Shown one piece after another: positions 15,671 through 22,018 of a DNA stretch of 24,061 nucleotides. The notes beneath the pieces were generated by a model, which saw only the letters and a program-made list of their open reading frames with translations, was not told the origin of the DNA and ran no database searches. This DNA comes from JBBQZL01 sp038207745. GTDB lineage: Bacteria; Actinomycetota; Thermoleophilia; Solirubrobacterales; 70-9. The DNA is taken from assembly GCA_038207745.1 (NCBI GenBank), contig JBBQZL010000013.1, forward strand, positions 1 through 24,061. The letters run 5' to 3'. Position 1 is the first letter of the stretch. Each line of letters starts with the position of its first letter. The translations under genes were made by a program, and so were the position numbers.

Positions 15671-16266
15671 GCCCACGCGGCCTGCCCGCCCCCCCGGACG
15701 ACCTCCCCGAACTTCCCGGCGCGAAGCTCGGGACGAAGGCCTTGTGGCGTATCCACGCCGCCGATGTTGCCCCCTGGTTCTTCGACGCCGGTCCCGATGG
15801 CAGGTTCAATCTCGCTGGTTCGGGCACCTGCTACCTCTCCGAGGAGCCGATCGGAGCGTTCGTCGAGAAGTTCGGGCGTCTGATCCGGCCAGGCGGAGTG
15901 ATCCCAGAGCCGCTGGTCGATGTCCAGCGGCTATCGCGATTGCGCCCGCCCCGAGTCGATGTAGTCGATCTGACCGATGCCAAAGTCCTCGGACTCGCCG
16001 GACTCACCGCCGAGATACACGCGACCACCGACTACACATTGACCCAGCGTTGGGCAAGCGCGCTACGGGACGCGGGCTACGCCGGCATCCGTTATAAGGC
16101 CCGTCACGACCCGCGTGGACAGCTGGTATCCATCGCCCTCTTCGGCTCGAGCAAACCACCGCGGACTGCGGCAAAGACGGCGGCCATCCCGATCGACCTG
16201 ATCCAAGAAGCCGCTGCCACGTTCGCGGTCACGATCCTTCCCCGCCGCCACTCAAGGCGGCGGTAG
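15667..16266 (+). CDS. RES-domain toxin (predicted NAD+-degrading)
   Basis: This 199-residue RES protein is named for conserved Arg, Glu and Ser: R28 in LWRIH, E67 in PIGAFVEKF and S155 in GQLVSIALFG are all present, with GRFNLAGSGTCYLSEE between. Characterised members (MbcT, Res) consume NAD+ and stop growth. That activity is known for the family and inferred here. The TTG start at 15667 overlaps the antitoxin TGA (TTGA), so it is co-translated with the antitoxin. The 3' end of the gene carries a hairpin also found after the dead copy at 10942-11066. Length is normal for the family. Confidence 0.9.
   Translation: MSPRGLPAPPDDLPELPGAKLGTKALWRIHAADVAPWFFDAGPDGRFNLAGSGTCYLSEEPIGAFVEKFGRLIRPGGVIPEPLVDVQRLSRLRPPRVDVVDLTDAKVLGLAGLTAEIHATTDYTLTQRWASALRDAGYAGIRYKARHDPRGQLVSIALFGSSKPPRTAAKTAAIPIDLIQEAAATFAVTILPRRHSRRR
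16242..16263 (+). terminator. Hairpin at the end of the RES gene
   Basis: CCGCCGCC, loop ACTCAA, GGCGGCGG form a perfect 8-bp stem that overlaps the last codons and ends next to the TAG stop. There is no T tract. A related hairpin is kept beside the RES remnant at 11059-11084. Confidence 0.45.
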
Positions 16267-16292
16267 AACCACACATGGGTCATCGCGGGATG

Positions 16293-17213
16293 TCACGCGA
16301 CCGGCGGTGGCGTCCCGTCGACGCTCGCGGTGAGCGTCGGATCCCAACCGCACACCATGCACGCGTGCATGACGGCCGAGTGGGTGAACTCCAGCGCGGT
16401 GGCGTGCGGGTCGGTGCTGGTCCGGATGTCATCCCAGTCGAGGACGTACTCGCCCAGCGTTTCCTCCCAGTGCGCCGCTTCGGGCGCCAACGTGGCAGTC
16501 GAGAACCCATCCGGCGCCGGGTGTGCGTAGGCGTAGAACGCCGCCTTGGGGTAGCGAGCGTCGCCTGGCCACCAGCCGATTGCCACCTCCTGTGCGTCCA
16601 TCGCGTTTCGCGTGATCCAGTCGTCCGCGGGCGGTTGAGCGGGCAGTCCGGAGAAGAGGCTGACCGACAGGTCGAAGGAGCCCCACCATGCGTTGACCGG
16701 TGTCGAGCGCCCTCGATACGGAGCGCGCTGATCGGCGAGGACCATCGCGGCCCGCACCGCCGCCGCGAAGTATGTGGCCACCTGGTCCGGGTCGTAGGTC
16801 GCGTGCTCCTCATCCTCGTCCAGTGGCGTGCTCCATGAGGCTTCCTGCGGCGTCGGATCGATCTCGACCGCGCCTCCCAGAGCGCGCGCCGCCGCGAGTA
16901 CCTCGCGTGTGACATGACCGACCGGTCGGTCAGGACCAAGTACGACACGTTCCGTACGCCCGTCACTGTGCTCGGCGATCGCTTCGTGAGCATGCAGGTC
17001 AAGCGCGAAGACGAGTGCACCGGAGCCATCCGGTGCCGGGAGCGGGAAGGTCTCCCAACCTCGCGCGCTGAGCCGCAGCGCCGCATGTTGAAGCTGTGGT
17101 TCGGGTGGCGCCAGCACCGCCGCCAGCTTGCCCAGGACCTGGGTATGCGCGTGGAGCGTGTCGCGTGTCGCGCTCCATGCCTCGTAAGGGATGTCCGGCC
17201 ATTCGATGGACAT
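16293..17213 (-). CDS. DUF5996 family protein
   Basis: This 306-residue soluble protein belongs to the DUF5996 family, common in actinobacteria and of unknown function. Recognisable parts are WPDIPYEAWSATRDTLHAHT followed by QVLGKLAAVLAPPEPQLQH, a central VNAWWGSFDLSVSLFSG, and a late AFYAYAHPAPDGF. No catalytic motif can be named. Start ATG at 17213 gives the normal N-terminus (MSIEWPDIP). The gene converges on the RES gene with a 26-bp gap. Its place inside the island could be cargo or chance. Confidence 0.85.
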   Translation of the reverse strand: MSIEWPDIPYEAWSATRDTLHAHTQVLGKLAAVLAPPEPQLQHAALRLSARGWETFPLPAPDGSGALVFALDLHAHEAIAEHSDGRTERVVLGPDRPVGHVTREVLAAARALGGAVEIDPTPQEASWSTPLDEDEEHATYDPDQVATYFAAAVRAAMVLADQRAPYRGRSTPVNAWWGSFDLSVSLFSGLPAQPPADDWITRNAMDAQEVAIGWWPGDARYPKAAFYAYAHPAPDGFSTATLAPEAAHWEETLGEYVLDWDDIRTSTDPHATALEFTHSAVMHACMVCGWDPTLTASVDGTPPPVA

Positions 17214-17268
17214 GGATGCACACTATCTCTGTGCCACGGTGAAATGAGCGCCAGCCAGTAGGGCTCCC

Positions 17269-18189
17269 CTAGTCACGCTTGAACGCAAGCGAGATCCGCT
17301 GCGCGGCATCGCTGCGCGACCTGAACTGAAGATAGAGCTGCGTGGTCCGAATGTCAGCATGACCCATCCATTCCATGACCTCACGGGAATCTGCGGTCTG
17401 AATCGCATGGGTGCCGAAGGTGTGGCGCAGATCGTGAAAACGGAGTTCTCGAAGTCCGGCCCGTTCGAGCCCCTTCTTGTAGCGCTCCCGCAATCTGCCG
17501 GCGTGAAGGTGGCCGTGGCGACCCCGAAATACGAGGTCATCAGGTGACGTGAACGCGCCACGTTCGTTGAGTTCGGCAAGGCTCTTCGCAACCTCGTCGG
17601 TCAGTGGGACCGATCGCTCGACGCCCGACTTCGGCGTATCGACAACACCTGCGCTCAATGCCCGCCGCACGTGAATGGAGTCTCGGTCGAGATCGATGTC
17701 TCGCCAGTGCAGGGCCAGCAGCTCGCCAAGGCGCAGTCCGGTAAATGCGGCGGTCAGGAAGATGGCTCCATCCTGGATCGATGCGGCATTGGAAACGAGA
17801 GCCATGACCTCATCGCGTGAGTAGACATCGATGTTCCCCCGCTTGCGGGCGGGTCGCCTCTCGACCAGTGCCACCGGATTGTCAGGCAGAGATAGTCGCC
17901 GCTGAGCTCGAGCAAAGATGCCGTGCAGCACAACCAGGTACTTGTTGACCGTGCGGTTCGCAAGCTTTCGCGCGACGAGATCGTCGCGGTATCGCTCAAT
18001 CACGTCGCTGGTCACACGGTCGGTCCTCAGGCCTCCGATTTCTCTCTTGATGCGATCCGCCATGTGCTTGTAGTCCCGGATCGTGGACGCCTTGCGTTGT
18101 CGATCGACCCGGACATAGTGGAGCCACTCATCGACGGCATCGGCCACCGTTTCCCCTGAGACCAGCTGTGTTTCTCGAGGCTGGACCAT
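17269..18189 (-). CDS. Tyrosine recombinase / integrase
   Basis: This 306-residue phage-type integrase has a complete catalytic set: R153 (TGLRLGEL), K187 (TPKSG), H252 and R255 (FHDLRHTFGT), H277 (MGHADIRTT) and the nucleophile Y286 (QLYLQF). Residues 15-105 form the SAM-like core-binding domain (VADAVDEWLHYV, RTVNKYLVVLHGIF). There is no N-terminal arm-binding domain before it. It would join DNA at the tRNA-Glu att sites. A TTAAAT box ends 7 nt before the ATG and no Shine-Dalgarno is seen. An inverted repeat overlaps this box. No excisionase gene was found. It lies 3-4 kb from either att copy. Confidence 0.93.
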   Translation of the reverse strand: MVQPRETQLVSGETVADAVDEWLHYVRVDRQRKASTIRDYKHMADRIKREIGGLRTDRVTSDVIERYRDDLVARKLANRTVNKYLVVLHGIFARAQRRLSLPDNPVALVERRPARKRGNIDVYSRDEVMALVSNAASIQDGAIFLTAAFTGLRLGELLALHWRDIDLDRDSIHVRRALSAGVVDTPKSGVERSVPLTDEVAKSLAELNERGAFTSPDDLVFRGRHGHLHAGRLRERYKKGLERAGLRELRFHDLRHTFGTHAIQTADSREVMEWMGHADIRTTQLYLQFRSRSDAAQRISLAFKRD

Positions 18190-18191
18190 TC

Positions 18192-18207
18192 GTCACATTT
18201 AAGTGAC
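18192..18207. promoter_or_regulatory. Inverted repeat over the integrase -10 box
   Basis: GTCAC-N6-GTGAC (18192-18207) surrounds TTAAAT on the integrase strand. A protein bound here would block integrase transcription. The regulator is unknown. The rest of 18208-18285 shows nothing further. Confidence 0.45.
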
Positions 18208-18285
18208 CGACGCGACTCTCCTCGCCCCTTCTGGATCGCTCCGAACACAGAAGGTCAAGGCGGCGAGCCCAGCCGAAAGGGATCT

Positions 18286-18515
18286 TCATCTCTGGTTTCG
18301 GCACCGACTCAGTTGAGATGCCCGGTCATTGGCGATCCGCATCCCCATTCCGGAAAGCCGTTTTCCTCGCTCGAAGCGCAGCACATACCCCCGGGAGTCT
18401 CCTCACCTTCTGCTTCGGCCATCTCGCCGACGTGCAGGTAGAAAGCGTCGGCTTCGGCGTAGTAGTCAGCGTGGTCGAAGACCAACGGGCCGATGCGAAT
18501 GTCCAGGGCTTCCAC
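18286..18515 (-). pseudogene. DUF2283 family protein, single-base frameshift
   Basis: The frame from the GTG at 18515 reads MEALDIRIGPLVFDHADYYA, EADAFYLHVGEMAEAEGEET, PGG, the usual start of a DUF2283 protein (F-D-x-x-x-Y-x-x-x-x-D-x-x-Y-L-x-x-G). After the G5 run at 18388-18392 the frame goes off and stops at 18309. Adding one base in this run gives YVLRFERGKRLSGMGMRIAN and a stop at 18286, matching the family ending (H-V-L-R-F-D-x-x-G-x-L-x-G-x-x-I). So it lost one base, or the assembly did. It lies 54 bp after the ATPase stop and may be in its operon. Function unknown, about 76 residues if intact. Confidence 0.7.
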
Positions 18516-18569
18516 CTCTTCGAGTCGTTTCGAAGCGCCAGCGCGGTGATGATCCGCCCCCAGGTGCTT

Positions 18570-19781
18570 CTATTTCTGGCCTTGCTTCGAGTTGCCCGCT
18601 TTGCGGTGCTTTTGTGGCGGTGGTCGGAACGGCATGTGTCGCCGCATGTACTCGCCAAATCGAGGAACGGTGAAGTCGACATGTCCGTAGTCCTCAGTGG
18701 CATAGATCAAACCCTTGTTCATCAGCTGCTGCCGCGTCGGCGAGAGGTCAGTCGAGGTCTTCCCCATCTTGCGGGCGACCGCACCCGACTTGTACGGGCC
18801 GGCTCCCAGTTCCGCCATCGCACGCATGTACTTGCGCTCACTCTCGGTTGCACGCTGAATTCGAACCTCGTAGATGCTCCCGTCGAGGGCACTCTGGGCT
18901 GGCGCCATCGCGGCTTCGATGTTCTGCTTCGTTATGGGAGATCCTGAGGCAAGATTCCAAACATGCTTGCCAAGTTGCTGAATGTAGAAGGGGTATCCGG
19001 CCGTCCATTTGAGTGCGAGTGCGATCGCGTCGTCGTCGAACTCCACGCCTTGCTGGCGCGCCGGCTCTACCAGGGCGATCGTGGCAGCCTCGTCGTCAAG
19101 GTTCTCGATCGTCGGAAAGGCAAAGAGTCGCTCCGCGCAGGAGCGGGCGTCTCCACTCAAGCGTGGGATCTGTGGCAGCCCAGCGGCTGCGGCTGTAATT
19201 GGCAACTGCTTTTGGGTTGCTCGGTGAAGCGCGCTGATCATCGCCCGGTATTGGATCTCGTTCACGTACTGAATTTCGTCCAGGAAAAAGACGACCCCGC
19301 GATTCTTTTCCTTCGCCGAAGCGCCAAGCTCCAAGAACAACTCGGTCAGATCCGCGGTGATCGTGCCCTCATTCGCCTTCCTGAGGTCGACGGCGAGGCC
19401 GAATCCATCGGGTCCTGTGAGCCGAATCGTCTTCATATGCCCCAAAGCGTCTCGAACGCGCTGGCTAACGCGGTCGCCGAGACTCAGCCGGGCCAGAGCG
19501 CGTTCGGCATCGCGAACAAGATCCTCAATTAGCTCGCTCCCGGGAGTAAGCTCGTGGTAGTAGGTGAGGAACCCCTGACTTTCAGCTTGGTCTTCGAAGG
19601 CGTTGAGCAGCACAGTCTTGCCTACTCCGCGAAGCCCCTTGGCGATTAGGCTTTGCTCCGTCCGCCCGTCCTTGAGCCGTGCCACCATCACCCTGAACTG
19701 TTCGAGTTGCTCGTCGCGACCAGCGAGCTCGGGTGGCCGGGACCCGGCATTCGGGGTGAAGGGATTCTTAACCGGGTCCAT
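18570..19781 (-). CDS. AAA ATPase (ORC/Cdc6-like P-loop protein)
   Basis: The 403-residue ATPase has Walker A GLRGVGKT at 49-56 and Walker B VVFFLDEI at 162-169. An N-terminal NPFTPNAGSRPPELAGRDEQ lies before the P-loop, as in stand-alone ATPases of the ORC/Cdc6/AAA_16 type. Later parts are LPITAAAAGLPQI (sensor-1-like region), a lid with GYPFYIQQLGKHVW, and a C-terminal winged helix (SGAVARKMGKTSTDLSPTRQ). A basic tail ends the protein. It probably binds DNA. The partner is unknown. The ATG at 19781 follows a TATAAC box by 10 nt, inside a four-site operator. The frameshifted DUF2283 gene lies downstream. The role could be island maintenance or defence and cannot be settled here. Confidence 0.85.
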   Translation of the reverse strand: MDPVKNPFTPNAGSRPPELAGRDEQLEQFRVMVARLKDGRTEQSLIAKGLRGVGKTVLLNAFEDQAESQGFLTYYHELTPGSELIEDLVRDAERALARLSLGDRVSQRVRDALGHMKTIRLTGPDGFGLAVDLRKANEGTITADLTELFLELGASAKEKNRGVVFFLDEIQYVNEIQYRAMISALHRATQKQLPITAAAAGLPQIPRLSGDARSCAERLFAFPTIENLDDEAATIALVEPARQQGVEFDDDAIALALKWTAGYPFYIQQLGKHVWNLASGSPITKQNIEAAMAPAQSALDGSIYEVRIQRATESERKYMRAMAELGAGPYKSGAVARKMGKTSTDLSPTRQQLMNKGLIYATEDYGHVDFTVPRFGEYMRRHMPFRPPPQKHRKAGNSKQGQK

Positions 19782-19791
19782 GTCCTAGCGA

Positions 19792-19833
19792 GTTATATCA
19801 GGTTATAGCGACTTAACTATAACTACCTATAAC
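19792..19833. promoter_or_regulatory. Four-site symmetric operator GTTATA before the ATPase
   Basis: The pattern is GTTATA-N4-GTTATA-N10-TATAAC-N4-TATAAC, with the copies at 19792, 19802, 19818 and 19828. It is symmetric about 19812/19813. The copy nearest the ATPase also serves as a TATAAC -10 box on the minus strand. It is AT-rich in a GC-rich setting. This fits a tandem operator bound by a dimer pair. Confidence 0.7.
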
Positions 19834-20041
19834 CGTATATATCTCGGCAGAGCCGCCGACAGTCTGGGCTTCGTGGGATCAGGAAGACCCGTGGATGGCG
19901 TCCTCGATCGCGGCGAGACTCGGCCCACGCCGGCAGCGGAATCGTGCGGCGGATCACACCGCTGTCGAGCGGCTCGCCGTCTTCGCGCAGTCCCTCGATG
20001 TAGATGGCGAACTCCGTTGGCGTTTGCCATTGCGTCTTCAC
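19823..20041 (-). CDS. Possible small protein, unrecognised
   Basis: A 72-residue frame starts MKTQWQTPTEFAIYIEGLRE and continues EDGEPLDSGVIRRTIPLPAW, which looks protein-like. After residue 43 it becomes arginine-rich and ends inside the operator. A second frame offers LAAIEDAIHGSS, so a frameshift near 19920 is possible. No family is recognised. It may be a remnant. Bases 20042-20145 hold nothing I can name. Confidence 0.25.
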   Translation of the reverse strand: MKTQWQTPTEFAIYIEGLREDGEPLDSGVIRRTIPLPAWAESRRDRGRHPRVFLIPRSPDCRRLCRDIYGYR

Positions 20042-20145
20042 GTGTTAGCCGGCCTCGCAAATGAGTCGTGGTCTTCGCGATGGCGATGCCGTTTGCCATG
20101 CAACGGATCCCTGAGGACGAGAAGGACCTGGGCACGAACTCACGA

Positions 20146-20454
20146 TCAGCTGAAGAAGTCACCCAGATCCGCATTTGCCGCGTCCAACAACGTCTCTACG
20201 GCTTCGTCTTCCGGCAGGCTCCAATCGACGTCAATATCTTTCGTCGTTCTGGAGACATTGCCAAGACGAAGTTCCAGCGCAAATCCGCCCTTCAGAAACC
20301 ACTGATCCGGTGCCACGGTATGAAGCCTCGCAAGGAACCGTTCGAAGGTAACCCGCTTGCGCAGTCGCCCGACCTCGATCTGGTCCTCAATCGCCTGAGA
20401 TTTCAGCCGTTCTTCAAGTGCGGCCCGAAATCCCTTTGCCGACTTGTACCTCAC
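20146..20454 (-). pseudogene. AbiEii nucleotidyltransferase toxin, C-terminally truncated
   Basis: The 102-residue frame carries the N-terminal half of an AbiEii/AbiGii-type toxin: WFLKGGFALELRLG at 52-65 and TTKDIDVDW at 71-79, the GG and D-x-D motifs of the nucleotidyltransferase fold. Full family members are around 250-300 residues, and the stop follows DLGDFFS. The downstream sequence in other frames does not restore the usual continuation. The GTG start at 20454 overlaps the antitoxin TGA by 4 bp (GTGA), the normal AbiE coupling. The toxin is therefore probably inactive. Confidence 0.75.
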
Positions 20455-21080
20455 TGAACCAAATTCTCCATGGCATCAGCAAGACGCTTTTTGACGACCT
20501 TCGGCCGGGCGCTCGCAGCGGAATCCAACCGCCGTCGCGTGGTCATGCCTCTTTCAGTTGCCTGCGAAACTGCCATCTCGCTCTGCTCTGTGAGTCCCTT
20601 TGACGCCAGAAGATCGAGGATCGTTCGCTCGACGCTCGTGGTCGGGACTCCATTGCGCTCTACCCGCTCGTCATCTGGCACATCGTGGCTGACCAGATGA
20701 AATCGCACGCCTTGCGGCGCGGGCCACCCTCGGTATCGCCGAGGCACGGTCATATGCAGTGCCCCCGGAATGATGTCGGTGAGGTCAAGAAGCTCGGCAG
20801 CACTCTCGTGGGAGATCACTCCCCCAACAGGCTGACCAACCTTGAGCCACCTGGCGACAACATCCTCGCGGGGCGAGACGGGGAAGTTGCGGAGGCGGTA
20901 GAGCCCTCTCTGGACGCGGAGTATCGGTCCACCCTCCCGGGCGTGGTGTGAGAGCAAAGAGCGACTTATCCCAGCCTCGGTCACCTGCCGAGCGGTGAAG
21001 TAGCCGGCTTGGTCGTCGGCTAGGTCAAAGAGGCGGTCAAGCGTAGGTTTGTCCGATGAAGATCTAAGATCCTTTGACAT
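20451..21080 (-). CDS. AbiEi-type antitoxin (type IV TA family)
   Basis: The 209-residue protein follows the AbiEi pattern. An N-terminal winged helix (about residues 10-65: LADDQAGYFTARQVTEAGIS, RSLLSHHAREG, LRVQRGLYRLRNFP) is followed by a C-terminal domain with VGGVISHESAAELLDLTDII, GALHMTVPRRYRG and VERTILDL. It would repress the operon and neutralise AbiEii without direct contact, as known for the family. A TAATAT box lies 9 nt before the ATG and no Shine-Dalgarno is seen. The gene is complete although its toxin partner is cut short. Confidence 0.88.
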   Translation of the reverse strand: MSKDLRSSSDKPTLDRLFDLADDQAGYFTARQVTEAGISRSLLSHHAREGGPILRVQRGLYRLRNFPVSPREDVVARWLKVGQPVGGVISHESAAELLDLTDIIPGALHMTVPRRYRGWPAPQGVRFHLVSHDVPDDERVERNGVPTTSVERTILDLLASKGLTEQSEMAVSQATERGMTTRRRLDSAASARPKVVKKRLADAMENLVQ

Positions 21081-21088
21081 CTGTCGGA

Positions 21089-21094
21089 CATATT
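21089..21094 (-). promoter_or_regulatory. -10 box of AbiEi (near-leaderless)
   Basis: TAATAT (minus strand) lies 9 nt before the AbiEi ATG, giving a leader of only 2-3 nt. No convincing -35 box can be seen 17 bp upstream. Confidence 0.45.
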
Positions 21095-21207
21095 AGACCC
21101 TGACCCCGACACGAACACGAAGGTTGTCGGGCCCCGGCCGACAAATCGCGAGGGTTTCCGTTGCCATCCTCGGAGTCACGATTCGAACCCGCAGCCCCCG
21201 GGAACAG

Positions 21208-21230
21208 AAAAAGCCCCGCGACGACAGGGC
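21208..21230 (-). terminator. Weak terminator after tRNA-Glu
   Basis: On the minus strand GCCC-N10-GGGC is followed by TTTTT, 10 bp after the tRNA 3' end. The stem is short (4 bp), so the call is tentative. Confidence 0.4.
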
Positions 21231-21237
21231 ATTCAGG

Positions 21238-21274
21238 AGTACCGCTACGGGGATTCGAACCCCGGTTTCCGGAC
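21238..21274 (-). repeat. Right att copy inside tRNA-Glu
   Basis: This 37-bp segment, with the T-arm and 3' acceptor strand of the tRNA, is repeated at 13373-13409 with three mismatches. It is the probable right end of the island. Confidence 0.65.
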
Positions 21275-21312
21275 TGAGAATCCGGCGTCCTAGACCCCTG
21301 GACGATAGCGGC
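21240..21312 (-). tRNA. tRNA-Glu (CTC)
   Basis: The acceptor stem GCCGCTA/TAGCGGT pairs over 7 bp with discriminator A. The anticodon arm CCGGA-TTCTCAG-TCCGG has anticodon CTC. The T-arm is CGGGG-TTCGAAT-CCCCG. The length is 73 nt. CCA is not encoded. Confidence 0.95.
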
Positions 21313-21431
21313 GCGCTGACGCGGCATTGTAGCGATGCGCGCCTAAATGGGCGGGCGGGCAGCCGGGCCTCAGCCGGCCGGCGCCCCGGAAGGCAGCCGC
21401 CGGCCCGGGACCGGTAGATTCTCTTCCGCGA

Positions 21432-21515
21432 GCGGCCGTGGCGGAACTGGTAGACGCGCAGGCTTCAGGTGCCTGTGTCCCTTGGGATGTGGAGGTTCGA
21501 CTCCTCTCGGCCGCA
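21432..21515 (+). tRNA. tRNA-Leu (CAG)
   Basis: The acceptor stem GCGGCCG/CGGCCGC is perfect, with discriminator A at 21515. The anticodon arm CAGGC-TTCAGGT-GCCTG reads CAG. A long variable arm (TGTCCCTTGGGATGT) and the T-arm GGAGG-TTCGACT-CCTCT complete an 84-nt class II tRNA. CCA is not encoded. Confidence 0.95.
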
Positions 21516-22018
21516 CTTCCACCTTCGAATGAGCGCGGCGTCATCTTCTGAAGATGATGGTCTACCTGCCCTCGAAGGCTCTCTGATCGACATGCGGATC
21601 GATTGGCTCGCCCGCGAAGAGGCCGCCGGGGCCACGCTGAAGAGCGAGAGCTGGCTAGGTCGAGAAGGCGAGTCGGACCGATCCCCTCGGGGCGATGGGG
21701 TCACAGCCCTGGAGCCTTTCGCTCAGCCTCTGAGGGCTTCGGAAGGGAGGCGGGATTGTCCCTCTGTCTCTCCCCCGCTCCCCGTACCGCCCGTCAAGGC
21801 CGCAGCACCGCTCGAAGTGGCCCAGGCCAGAAGTACGGGTATCATCACGTCCTCAGGACTATCTGCAGCTGCCCGACCATCCGGCGTCGGCCGACCTTCA
21901 TCCAGCAGGCCTCGGCGACCCAGACGGGTAACCCCTCAGCGACAGAGATGCCGAACAAGGACTCGGAGGGATGTCTCACCGAGAGAACCCGATGGGACCG
22001 AGGAGGCCTCCTGACGCC
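21516..22018. other. 503-bp gap before the glycosyltransferase
   Basis: No frame gives a recognisable protein. A perfect palindrome AGGAGGCCTCCT (22001-22012) contains the likely ribosome binding site of the next gene. I could not recognise a riboswitch or structured RNA in the rest. Confidence 0.35.

Larger units (their letters stand above)
13373..21274. mobile_element. Integrated island at tRNA-Glu (about 7.9 kb), partly decayed
   Basis: The limits are the two copies of the tRNA-Glu 3' half. Inside are a tyrosine recombinase, toxin and antitoxin genes (Fic, Xre-RES, PIN fragment, AbiE), an AAA ATPase, a DUF2283 fragment and a DUF5996 gene. Parts, mainly the Fic gene and 17.2-21.1 kb, look less GC-rich by eye than the flanks. 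The recombinase lies near the middle rather than next to an att copy, so the island may be a composite of more than one insertion. Transfer genes are absent, so it is not self-transmissible. Confidence 0.6.
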
